Assembly: GCA_013416795.1 (NCBI GenBank)
Contig: RQSC01000062.1
Span: forward strand, 99,861 to 163,860
DNA length: 64,000 nt
Direction: 5' to 3'
Origin: Prasinococcaceae sp. CCMP 1430
Taxonomy: Eukaryota; Prasinodermophyta; Palmophyllophyceae; Prasinococcales; Prasinococcaceae
In this document: in pieces, positions 11,001 through 19,379 of the stretch
How the letters are laid out: every line of letters starts with the position of its first letter
How positions within the stretch are numbered: position 1 is the stretch's first letter
Program-made: the position numbers and the translations under genes
The notes under the pieces: generated by a model
The model's database searches: none
Seen by the model: the letters and a program-made list of their open reading frames with translations, nothing else
What the model was told of the DNA's origin: nothing

Positions 11001-11609
11001 CCCGCTCCGGGGCTCATCCAGGCGCTGCGGCAGGTTCTCCCATCCCACCCACCGCGTGTTGCCGCCGCTCACCGACAGCGCAAGGAGGGAGCGCGCAGCG
11101 GATCGCGCAGCCCCGTCGGCCCCGACGCCGTCGCTGCGGACCGCCTCGAAACCGGCGTCCATCGACAGCAGCGAGCGCACGCTTTCGCCTGCGCCTGCTG
11201 CTGCGCCGAGCAGCTCGTCGGCGAGTGCAAGCTCCTCGTCTGTCGGCACGACGCTAGCTGCAGGGGCGGGGGCGGAGGTGGCACCCTCCACATCCTCCGC
11301 GTGTGCGCCCCGCCTGCCTGCCCCACCGGACGCGCACCCGCCGCCCTGCGGCTGCTGCTGCTGTCTCGGCTGCTGGGGCTGCACGTGCCGCCGCTGCTGC
11401 TCCTCCGGCTGTTGCTGCTGCTCCCCGCGCCGCTCGTCTGCACCACCCTCGACCGCCACCGCGCGCTTGAGCATACCCACGATGCCGCCGCTCTGGCCTG
11501 TTGCCTCGTCGTTCTCGGCCTGCGCGGCGGCGCGGCGCTCGGCGGCGCGTACCGCCGCGTCCGAGGCGTCTGAGCGCGCCGCCGAAGCACTCGCGGGCGC
11601 GCCGCTCCC
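8070..11609 (-). CDS. large protein with FCCH-like and SEPV-type beta domains (5' end in gap)
   Basis: A continuous minus-strand frame of about 1,180 codons from the gap edge to a TAG at 8070. The first 130 residues after the gap are Gln-rich and disordered. The rest is beta-strand-like, Asp/Gly/Ser/Thr-rich and Lys-poor, typical of secreted or surface proteins. Three copies of a short unit are visible: THSLEVGDRVKIESVRG, THTLSTGDIVIIRGVYG and MHTLLAGDIIYIAGVGG, each followed by an N-x-x-F/Y-x-V strand. The pattern resembles FCCH/SH3-like beta barrels. Two further domains begin IYIFVTFSEPVVVYG and VIDVKVHFSEAVK and end in a strand with LNFRYVV. This is the pattern of cadherin/Ig-like repeats of large adhesins. 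No signal peptide is visible because the N-terminus lies at or beyond the 20-N gap. Function unknown; adhesion or matrix is inference. Confidence 0.75.
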   Translation of the reverse strand, partial: GSGAPASASAARSDASDAAVRAAERRAAAQAENDEATGQSGGIVGMLKRAVAVEGGADERRGEQQQQPEEQQRRHVQPQQPRQQQQPQGGGCASGGAGRRGAHAEDVEGATSAPAPAASVVPTDEELALADELLGAAAGAGESVRSLLSMDAGFEAVRSDGVGADGAARSAARSLLALSVSGGNTRWVGWENLPQRLDEPRSGPEVRQGRQSGHTHVTLAGGYWEAALINSVVQPANRVRSRRGAGDALGLASSGEGTLSGPYAGINQHDRLGLDKASGALSTAALHRDARCAFSHCRDDLQISLDAYPSLGSVDRVHLKIQPFVVGVTSYSPNRRADNYQYRNIFQIGSVEQSSADATVTTVGTHSLEVGDRVKIESVRGLDRHSINGIEFEVTDVSGTADGDGNDANGLLHATTFTLENVATGAALDSTGMDWDVSSAFVLRQPTPTNAVPNPAHGEHDWSYEEDDLIYIFVTFSEPVVVYGSPRLKLDLGSHFEAGAADHYATYAGGGFGEKKAFWKNNEPNPLKKGEEAYSLANQRRYGEFASSPGLSNDAHTDNSAMEDPLQLFADGVCASSSEGCTSADTSTVGTVFKVRGTHTLSTGDIVIIRGVYGPDADSLNKQFTVGSHVTKWEFSLEPPLDISGLTFYTGRLGGSETSVPPGSGYIAGARYTPGSDHDTPESSAVTIQRVNTGIRCRSHSLEGGGLTDASAHGNHYCTFSSDTYTSTGLAFDGGNTVSSLRRERQFDEERIEQSMDNILAFEYRVQTGARGAGGADGYDQNVGALALTSGQTHLSADLDYTGTDALDLDGGNATIKRACADHYQVSEITAADPAVLTLVSHASPQTSGSVAAMHTLLAGDIIYIAGVGGTDAGTVNGKYTIVSVTGDRITLGVTTCAVPGVSTGYSGSGAVSGASCGVSSPNFSSLSFTVDVTTAYVRRKNVYNNDYSRCKFNDALLTLPKPGGAMLGSHGATQSLSYNKDLVIGRAYVQNVTSDVHDTTYGYNTGYGINTGGDNSAGVPDVIDVKVHFSEAVKASCGADNDQWVFQEHYMGLYYRVCAQIKLVLVTIDDTNGMNDNSTTGLPGEPIFPTGFLYETGSDPPTVLNFRYVVRRNDDTNDLQYLDTHSLYVNEFSGEDSHIRRVADNKLAGIKLPPTERDGARHPSSLAAQKSIKIKATF

Positions 11610-11629
11610 NNNNNNNNNNNNNNNNNNNN
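11610..11629. other. assembly gap, 20 N
   Basis: A run of 20 N. It hides the starts of two divergent genes: the large minus-strand protein and a small plus-strand gene. Confidence 0.99.
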
Positions 11630-12349
11630 CGCGCCCCGCGCCCCGCGCCGCGCGCGCGCTCGCGCGCTCTTCGGCGGCGGCGGTGGAGCGAAGCAGGCCA
11701 AGGGCAAGGGCGCGCCGCAGAAGAGGGGTCGGGCGAGCGCCAAGGCCACCGACGAGGATGTTCCGTGGTACATCAGCAAGTGCGTGTGAGCGCTCCGTGC
11801 GCGCCGCCTGTGCGCGCTGCGTTTGCCCGTGCGTGACTCGCTGATGCGGTGGTCCCTCGCTGCGCCCCCCCCCCTCTCCCTCACGCCTCCTACGGTTCGG
11901 ACCGTCCGCAAACGCACACCAAACGCACGCAACGGAAAGGGAGCGCCATAAATTCCGCGAACTCTGTTTTCTCCCTTCCATCTCCGCTGCAGTCAATCCC
12001 CGTGGCACCGAAATGAAATGCTCGACCCTCGACAGCTGGCACAACCGACATGTCGGTCGGTGGGCACAACGGGTCTGAGAAACGCCAGTACAGATCAAAA
12101 GCAATGTCGCGGGCACGGCCTGGCCATGATGCCATGGCCATGGCATGGCCATGGCATGCCGCCATGCGCAAGAGAGGCTGCCCTTGGTATCGCCGCGCCC
12201 GGCCTCGATCCCGCGTGGCACGGCACCAAGGGCGAGCTGCCCTTCACCAACTCGACCGCACGGCGGCGCGCGGCGGCGCGCTTTCCGAAGCGCTCGGGCG
12301 AGGGGCGCTGCGGCGCCCGCCTGGAGCAGGTTGCCACGGGCGCGGCGTA
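11630..12349 (+). CDS. unrecognised small protein, 5' end in gap
   Basis: Immediately right of the gap the plus strand reads a Gly-rich, Lys-rich segment ending KATDEDVPWYISK at a GTGCGTGTGA donor (about 11787). A second coding-looking segment starts near 12165 (EAALGIAAPGLDPAWHG, then KGELPFTNSTARRR) and ends with a TAG at 12347-12349. Joined at an AAG acceptor these give a short basic protein. I do not recognise the family. The intron between (about 380 bases) includes a CATGG-rich palindromic stretch. The exon join and the missing first exon make this tentative. Confidence 0.4.
12121..12165. repeat. palindromic CCATGG/GCATGG cluster
   Basis: Repeated overlapping ATGCCATGGCC and CATGGCATGGCC units that are largely self-complementary, inside the presumed intron of the small gene. 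It could form a cruciform; no function is evident. Confidence 0.6.
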
Positions 12350-12448
12350 GAGGTCTTAGGATCGAGGAGGGGGTTGAGTCGGGTGTGTGGGGGCGCATCG
12401 TCCACGGTGCCCGCCGCGTGGGAAATGGGTGTGGCAGAAACCGAGTGA

Positions 12449-13446
12449 ATGGACGGCTCGAGCGAGCACAGCGGCGCCGGCGCCGGCGCCGCGTCCGCGA
12501 GCTTCCTCCAGCAGCGCCACGGGGCACTCTCGCCCGCGGCGGATGGCACGGAGCTCGCGGCAGGTGAGCAGCAATCGGCACAAACACAAAGCGCGCCACC
12601 TCCGCCGCTAGCGCGTGCAGACAGTGCGGTTAAGCGCATGCTCGAAGTTCCCGTGTTTGATGGCGCCGGCACCTCCGGCAGGCACGGCGTGTTGCCGATC
12701 ATCTCGCCGGCAAGCGCAATGGAGCTAGCGCGGAGGCTGGAGGATGCGGCCAATGCACTGCTTTCACCACCACCACAGCCACCACCGAAATCCCCATCGA
12801 AGCAGGGTGCGGCAATGCCCCTCATGCCACCGCTGCCCAGGGCCGTCGCAGGTATCGGCAGTAGTGGGAAAAGGTCCGCGCGCCCACCGCCCCTCGCGAG
12901 CAGTCCAGCAGTGCGGCCCCCGCCACTGCCGAGGGATGCACGTAGGGTGAGAGAGGGAGCACCCGAGCGCTCTCCTGCACCTCTGGCTGCCTACGGAGCC
13001 GATACGTCACCGAGCGGCGATGCGTCGCCCATGACGCCTGTCGGTGAGGCTCTTTTGGGTCCTGTCGAGGAGGTCGAACGAGCGCACGTTGGTGAGCCGG
13101 CTCAGCAGCATTTGCACGAGTCATCTCGCCACCGCAGGGAGTCACTGCGGCAGCGGCAGCAGACCGGAGAGCAGCGAGGGCAGCAGCAGCAGCAGCAGCA
13201 AGGGCAGGGGCAGGGGCAGCAGGGGCAGCAGCAGCAAGGGCAGGGGCAGCTTACCGAGCAGCAAGTGCTGCATACGGAGCAAGAGCAGCCTGAAATGAGG
13301 GAAGAATTGCCATCGCAGGAAGCGACTGCACGGCGAGGCCGCCTGCGAGACAGACGAGAGATCTTCGAGCGCTTTGATGCAGCTGTTGCGCAGCCAGCGC
13401 CAACCCCTCCGCCCATAAACCACAGCAGCAGCAGCAGCAGCAGGGG

Positions 13447-13483
<37 letters not shown>

Positions 13484-15385
13484 GCCGGCAGCAGCAGCAG
13501 GGGCAGCAGCAGCAGCGGCAGCATCAGTGGACTTGAGCACCTGGATGACGGTGACAGCGTTCGGAACGGGGCATTCGGTGCCGATGAGGACGAGCCCACG
13601 ATGGCGGAGCGTGACGCCGCTGAGCAACGTCTCCTTGCCGCCGCGTCGTCGGTGCCCGTGCCGCGCGAAGCCCTGCTACCACAGCGCGAGGCGAACCCCG
13701 CTCCGACCGCGCCCGTATCCCTGGCTGCCGCTGACGGGTACTCGTCACCGCTACCGGTTCCACGCGTCGTGGTGCCGCCGCGGCGCGAACCAAGCCCGAT
13801 GCCGCTGCCCCGTGCGGATGAACCCCCGCTGCAGACAGAAGAGAACGAGTGGCCCGCGGCGTGGGCATTCATGCGCTCGCCCGAACGCCTGCGTGGGGAC
13901 AGAGCGCGGGGCGCTCAATCATTGAACTCCCCGCTGGGATCGCCGGGCGATGCGAGGGGGGCACCGCCGACTGTTCCTCGGGGTGGCAGGGCGGTGCCAC
14001 CCGAGCCAATGAGCCCGCTCGACCTCGATCACGACGCTATTCTGCACTCGCCGCGCCTGCGCGAGGCGGCCGGCCGGGGCGATCAGACACGCAGTTCGGC
14101 GGCTAGAATGCAGGTGGCCGCCGTGCCTTTGTCCGATGAATCTGAAAGCGAGTCATCGCGCGCGGAGGCGGCACCGCCACCTCGAGGGGACGTCATGGGC
14201 AAGGACGCCCCGGGTGAGTCGGAAGCATCGGCGTCGGATGGAGACTCTGATGAGATGTGGGGAGAGGAGGTCCATCTGGAACTTGCCCCTGCGGTCACTG
14301 GGCGCCCGGATGGCCGCGGTCGTGTGGGGTCTCGGCAGACCATAGATCCCTCAGCAAGGTCTGGGCGCGGCGTAGAACGCGGCCGAGGCGCAACCGCTGC
14401 CGCGCGGCGTACGCGTGCTCTTGAGAGCTCCTGCGCGAATGACGACGCGGATGACACAGACGTTGCGAGCGAGACCGCCGCGGAGGCCCCGGTACAGGCG
14501 CAGGCCGGGTTGGCAAACTCGGACGAAAGCTCGCCTGATGCCGCATCTGTGGCATCCTCGCTTCGAACCAATGCTCTGTACGACGAGGACCAGGACGACG
14601 GCGGGGACAGCGCAGCGGGCGCCAATGAGTCGGTTGAAAGGGGCAGTGCGGATGCAGAGGATGGGCGCACCCTTGCTGTACTCCCGCTGCGCGGTGCGGC
14701 GACGCGCAGCGCCGCAGATGTGCTGCGTGCTAGACGCAAGGGCAAAGAGAAAGCCGACTTGGAGAAGGGAAGTACCCAAGAGGGCGGAGCAGAAGAGCCG
14801 GGCAGCGACGGCGGACCTACCGATAATGGAGGAGGTGCCGGTCGTGCCGACAAACTAGGCGGTGGCAGCAGCAGCGGTGGTGGCAGCGACAGTACCAGCA
14901 ATGGCACCTTCACGAACGAGGCGTTCGACTCAAGCAGCGCCATCGAGGAACAGGAAGGGCGGATCTGGGAGCTGGAGGGAGCTGTCGCACGCGGCCAACT
15001 CGAGATCGAGGAGCTTCGGAAGGCGCAGGCGGAGGAGGTCTCACGGATGGCTGCCGCTCACCGGACATCAATCGCGTCGATCAACGCAGCGCAGCGCGAC
15101 CAGCGCCGCCTGCTGGCCAAGTCAGAGTCGGCCCGCGAGCATGCGCGTAAGCAGCACGCCACGCTGCTGCAGCAGCTCGAGATTCGCGACGACGAGGCGC
15201 TCGCCACGCGCCGGCGACTCAAGGTGGAGCGCAGCCGCGCGCAGGCGCTCGAGGAGGCGCTCGAGACGGCTCAGAGCGATGCCGCGCGCCTCTACCAGAG
15301 CCTGGCGTCCCTGCGGAGGGCCTTCGGCGTGCTCATGTGCGCCTGTGCGGCCGTCGGGCTGCGAGTCGTGCTCGGCCCTCGTTAA
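12449..15385 (+). CDS. low-complexity coiled-coil protein with C-terminal hydrophobic segment
   Basis: Intronless, 978 aa. Most of the protein is disordered: Pro/Arg-rich first quarter, a Gln/Gly tract near residues 235-270, a Ser-Arg tract near 325-365, then acidic Ser/Ala-rich sequence. The last 150 residues are different. A strong heptad coiled coil ([20 protein letters not shown] onwards, to about residue 950) leads into a short hydrophobic stretch ([17 protein letters not shown]) at the very C-terminus. That layout suggests a tail-anchored or membrane-tethered coiled-coil protein, such as a golgin-like tether or organelle-surface scaffold; this is inference. ATG at 12449 follows an in-frame stop shortly upstream. 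No known domain recognised. Confidence 0.7.
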
Positions 15386-15840
15386 AACAAGCGTACAGTA
15401 ATGAATGCCAATTTCATCTCATGTCTCTGCGCCCGCATGCACCCCTTCCATTCCGCTCCCACACACACGCGCACGCGGGCGCGCATCCATCGCTCTTCAA
15501 TTTCGCGTATTATGTCACATCGAATCGGATTATGTGGTTTTGGAAGAACTCATTTCGAAGTCAAAATGATCGGGGTCTGTATTGAATTTTTGCGTGCGTT
15601 TTGACGTGCGGGCGCGCCGTCGGCCCGCACACGCCGCGCGCGCGTTCAAATTTTTCGCGCGCGCGCACCCTCGAGACACGCCCCTGGGTGTGGGTGTGGG
15701 TGCGGGACGGGAGGGGGGGGGGGCAGGGCGCCCCACACCGTGCGGCCCGCGCGCGTCCGCGCGCGCAGCCGCCACAGCCCCACTCCCTCCCGCGAGAGAG
15801 GGGCCGGGGCGTGCCGCGCCGCGCCGCTTGAATCGCGAGG
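15386..15840. promoter_or_regulatory. 3' flank of coiled-coil gene and promoter region of condensin subunit
   Basis: 455 bases between two plus-strand genes. The left 200 bases include the relatively AT-rich stretch 15490-15600 (TATTATGTCACATCG, TTATGTGG, TATTGAATTTTTG); the right part is GC-rich and contains a G run of about 12 near 15711-15723. No gene seen. Confidence 0.4.
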
Positions 15841-17937
15841 ATGTCGCAGCGCCCGAGCACACGCCGCGCGGCCGACGCGGAGGATGACGCAGCGGCGCGC
15901 TTCAAGCACCTCATCGAGCCTATCCGCGACCTTGCCAAGAACTGGAACGTCGACGTCGCGTCCGAGCTTGAGGACTACATCGGCGAGCTCGAGTCCATAT
16001 CGTTCTCTGCGGACGGCGGTGTGACACAACTGAACTTCGCTGAGGCCGCGCTGCTCATCCAGGGCAGCGCGTGCATCTACTCAAAGAAGGTCGAGTACCT
16101 CTACGAGCTCGTGTTCCAGGCGATCAACTTCATCGAAAAGCGCAAGAGGAAGGAGAGGGAGGCGGCCAAGCTCGGTTCGAGCGTCAGTGCGGATGGCGCC
16201 GACAAGGACGTGGACCCCCTCGACGAGGACGAGCTCGATTTCCTCATGCTCGACGACGACATCCCCGAGGCCGAGGAAAGGGCCATCAACATGCGCGAGA
16301 AGGACCTGGAGATGGAGACGTGCCCACCGCCGACGGCGTACCGTCCAAAGTTCCCGTGGCTTCTGCGCCAGGCCACCGACCGTGGCGACGGCGAGTACAA
16401 CCTGAGCCAGATGCACGTTCACCGCTCGGGCGCGCTGCTGCTCGACCAGGGTGACATCAAGGCGCTCGACGACAACCTGGAGCCCGTCGCACAGCCCAAC
16501 TTTGAGGACATTAACGCCGCCGGTGACTTCGGTGCGGGTGGATACGACGACGACGACGACTTCGGCGACGGCGGCAGCGGCGACTTCGGTGAGGGTGGTG
16601 CGCCCGGCGAAGCCCCTGCCAGCGGCTACTGGGTAGCGCAAGAGCGCGCGGCAGGAGGGAACGTGCCGCCGACGCCGGCGCTGACCTTGCATGGCGAAGA
16701 TGAGGAGGAGTACAACCCGTACGAGCCGCTGGATGCCGACGACGCCAAGGGCGTGGGCAAGCTCACCGTGCGGCCCTTCCGGAAGGGGCGCACGCAGCTC
16801 AGCAAGTCGGCTATCGAAGGCGAGCCCGTCGGCGCCTCGCCCGCGGAGGGCGTGTCGCGCAGCGGCGTCGACCATGGAGTGCGCGTGTCCGCCGCGCCGA
16901 CGGCGCCGACGGTGCTGTCGCAGCCCGCCTTCAAGGAATTCTCGTTCGCCTTCGAGGCCGCGCGGCGGGCCGCGCGCGCCCTGCGGAGGGCGAATGCGCG
17001 CCGCCTTAGTGGGCTGTCGCCGGGTCCTGGCCAGCGTGCGGCCGAGCTCACGCCCGGAAGCCGCGCGGCGGCATTTGACGCGCCCGCGGCGCAGGATGAT
17101 CCCGGCTACGAGGACGACATGCCCGACTTCGGTGGCGGTGGAGATGACTTCGACGACGACGTGGATGGCGACATGGGTGCTTTCCCCGATGTTGGCGAGC
17201 AGGGGGCAGCGGGCACGTTTGGCTGGCTTTCCGGGGACGGCAACAACGCGGCCGCGCTGTCCACGCCGCGCTCGGCCTCGGCAGCGGTGTCGTATGCCGA
17301 GCTGGTGCGCGCCAAGGTGGACGAGCTGCTGGCGCGCACACTGGCGTCGGAGCGCGTGACGGAGCTCTCGCGGCGCGTGACCAATTGGCGTGACCAGATC
17401 GAGCCCGCGCTTGAGGAGGAGGAGAAGGCGGCGGCTTTCGACATCCACCAATACGGCGACGGCGTGCTCAGTGCGGTGGCCATGGACGCCAAGACGGGCA
17501 AGCGCAAGGCCGACGACGTCGTTCGTGGCACCAAGATCGATTTCGCCGACGTCTTCGCCGCCGCGCGCCGCGCCAAGGTGGACGAGGCCACGTCGCGCGG
17601 CGAGGATCCTTCGACGGCGGGGGCGGGCACCGAGGCCGGCGAAATCGCGCGCACTTTTGCGGCGACGTTGCAGCTCATCAACGACGGGGCGCTGGAGATT
17701 GAGGCGATCGTGGATGACAGTGAGAGTGAGGTTGGAGAGGGCGGTGCGGGGGCTGCGGACGCCGGAGTGGCGAAGAGCTTCAAGATCACGGTGCTTAACC
17801 CACACAGGCAAGAAATCACCACCGCGTATGACCAGATCGATGGGGGGGAGAATGTCGCGGCGCAGGCAGAGGCGAAGAAGCGCAAGGGCTCGAAGCGCGC
17901 AACTGCGGACACCGCCTTGCGTGAGACACAGGCGTGA
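15841..17937 (+). CDS. CAPH2: condensin-2 complex subunit H2 (kleisin-beta)
   Basis: Kleisin subunit of condensin II, which bridges SMC2 and SMC4 and helps fold mitotic chromosomes. The N-terminal domain is characteristic: [20 protein letters not shown], then [13 protein letters not shown] and [20 protein letters not shown], then [12 protein letters not shown]. Next come the acidic linker and a conserved [15 protein letters not shown]-type segment. The middle (residues 230-480) is acidic and low complexity, with repeated Asp/Gly tracts. A C-terminal winged-helix-like region begins around [19 protein letters not shown] and continues to the conserved [20 protein letters not shown]. Intronless, 698 aa, near the usual 600-700 for the family. 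ATG at 15841 is the first codon of the conserved block. Convergent with the MORN gene (154 bases). Confidence 0.9.
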   Translation: MSQRPSTRRAADAEDDAAARFKHLIEPIRDLAKNWNVDVASELEDYIGELESISFSADGGVTQLNFAEAALLIQGSACIYSKKVEYLYELVFQAINFIEKRKRKEREAAKLGSSVSADGADKDVDPLDEDELDFLMLDDDIPEAEERAINMREKDLEMETCPPPTAYRPKFPWLLRQATDRGDGEYNLSQMHVHRSGALLLDQGDIKALDDNLEPVAQPNFEDINAAGDFGAGGYDDDDDFGDGGSGDFGEGGAPGEAPASGYWVAQERAAGGNVPPTPALTLHGEDEEEYNPYEPLDADDAKGVGKLTVRPFRKGRTQLSKSAIEGEPVGASPAEGVSRSGVDHGVRVSAAPTAPTVLSQPAFKEFSFAFEAARRAARALRRANARRLSGLSPGPGQRAAELTPGSRAAAFDAPAAQDDPGYEDDMPDFGGGGDDFDDDVDGDMGAFPDVGEQGAAGTFGWLSGDGNNAAALSTPRSASAAVSYAELVRAKVDELLARTLASERVTELSRRVTNWRDQIEPALEEEEKAAAFDIHQYGDGVLSAVAMDAKTGKRKADDVVRGTKIDFADVFAAARRAKVDEATSRGEDPSTAGAGTEAGEIARTFAATLQLINDGALEIEAIVDDSESEVGEGGAGAADAGVAKSFKITVLNPHRQEITTAYDQIDGGENVAAQAEAKKRKGSKRATADTALRETQA

Positions 17938-18052
17938 GCATGCCTGCGTGCGCGCGCGCGTGCGGCGGGCGACATTGGCTAGGCGAGACGAGTAACCAAA
18001 GATAAAACACAAACGGGCGCAGCGGGCGATCGGTCTCAGAGTACACGTGAAT

Positions 18053-18057
18053 TTACA
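18053..18057 (-). terminator. TGTAA poly(A) signal of MORN4-like gene
   Basis: TTGTAAATT on the minus strand, 35 bases after the MORN4-like stop codon; green-algal type signal. Confidence 0.55.
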
Positions 18058-18091
18058 AGGCGGCGTGCTACAACTCGCAAGGGAGCCACCC

Positions 18092-18655
18092 TCATTGAGC
18101 GTCGAGATGCAGCTTCTTGTACTTTGCCGCGCGCTGGGCGGCCGAGCGCGCCTGCTCAGCAGCGCGCCGCGAGTCGGGCAGCGAGCACGCGAGCGTCGCG
18201 CCGACGTACGCGTCCTGCAGCCACTGGCCGTGCATCTCGAGCAGCTTGCCGCCCTCCTTGATCTCAGCGACGCCGCAGCCATGCAGCTGACCCGCGCGCC
18301 AGCGCCCGCACACCTTGCTGCCATCGTCAAACGTGTGGCAGCCGGCGCCGTGCGGCTTGTGGTCGTGGAACTCGCCTTCATAGCACCCGCCCGCAGCGTA
18401 CCAGAGCGAGCCGACATTCTCGGCCTTGCCGTCCTGCGCCCGGCGTGGGTGCGCGCAGGGGAGAGGCGGCGGCCGATCGTCAGGGAGTTAGCGGCAAAGC
18501 TCGTGGCTATGGTCGACGCTGCTACACGCATGCGCCCTCCTCACACGCACCTTTGTGTGGCCGTCGTACCGGCTGCCGTCGCGGAAGACCAGCTCCTCGA
18601 AGCGCAGCGCCCCACCGCCGCCGCCCGTCGTCGCCGCCGCGGCTTTGTGCGCCAT
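18092..18655 (-). CDS. MORN-repeat protein, MORN4-like
   Basis: Two exons (18655-18551 and 18433-18092; donor GTGCGT, CAG acceptor, phase 0) encode 148 aa. Three to four MORN units are visible: FRDGSRYDGHTK, LWYAAGGCYEGEFHDHKPHG, CGRWRAGQLHGCG and EMHGQWLQDAYVG. The length and the C-terminal helix rich in Ala/Arg after the last unit (RRAAEQARSAAQRA) match MORN4/retinophilin rather than long MORN proteins. In animals MORN4 binds class III myosin and helps it reach actin-rich or ciliary membranes. The role in an alga is unknown. The start ATG at 18655 is the only Met in the first exon. It is divergent from the Sfi1-like gene and convergent with condensin H2. Confidence 0.75.
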
Positions 18656-19302
18656 CCCCCCTCCCGAAGCACACGCCCTCCCTCCCCCCTACACCTCGCC
18701 CAGATCGCGCGCCGCGCGCCGCGCGCCGCGATTCGCCGCCCACGCCCTGCGATCGCACGGCGCCCGCGGCGCGCTCGCAGCACCAGGCGGCCGCCGTCCG
18801 CAAGAGGGCACGCACGCACGCGTGCGCTGTGTGGGCCACCCCTCGCAACACCCCCGCCGCAGCCCGCGCCGCGCCGCTGGCTGGCACGCCGCAGGCGTTC
18901 TCGTGCCTTCGTTCTGATGGCGCATAGAAAGCTCGCCCGTGGGCAAATGACTCTGTTTCCAGGGGCCCCGCGTCAGAGACTTCTCCATCGAACGCGCGCA
19001 CATGCGTGCGGCCGTGCCTGGCGTGCCAGCGTGTTCAGGATCCCAGGCGCCCCCGAACCCTATCCGCTCTCACAAAGACCGGGTCATCCCATGGCTGTAC
19101 CGGATATGCACGCGAAAATTGGCTGCAAAGACCGGGGTCAGACCCGATTCAGGCCGGGGTCGGCGTGTCCGCGCGCGCGCCGCCCTTGGGCACGGGCCGC
19201 AAAAGCGATTCGAAACTGGCGCGCGCGCGCCGCCAGCCTCGCTGCAGCGCGCCCTGTCCGCCGACGATGCCACTCCTGCCCCGCCTAGCGGGCGGGGAGG
19301 AA

Positions 19303-19336
<34 letters not shown>

Positions 19337-19379
19337 GAAGGTGTGCAGGGGGCGGCAAGAAGGAGGAGGGGCAGAGGCG
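18656..19379. promoter_or_regulatory. divergent MORN4-like / Sfi1-like upstream region
   Basis: About 720 bases, mostly GC-rich. The frame of the right-hand gene is open back to 19002 but reads Arg/Pro-rich sequence without conservation cues. A 33-base poly-G tract lies at 19303-19335, about 45 bases before the chosen ATG. No other gene seen. Confidence 0.4.
19303..19335. repeat. poly-G homopolymer, 33 nt
   Basis: An uninterrupted G run just upstream of the Sfi1-like start; a likely site of length error and of G-quadruplex formation. Confidence 0.95.

Noticed and set aside
11630-12599. N-terminal extension of the large minus-strand protein beyond the 20-N gap
   Set aside because: The frame is open but reads non-repetitive Arg/Pro/Ala sequence, starts with a non-ATG codon, and overlaps plus-strand coding-like segments.
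16081-18531. 816-codon minus-strand open frame opposite condensin H2
   Set aside because: Antisense of a conserved kleisin gene; composition (Arg, His, Val) is what the opposite strand of Asp/Glu-rich codons gives.
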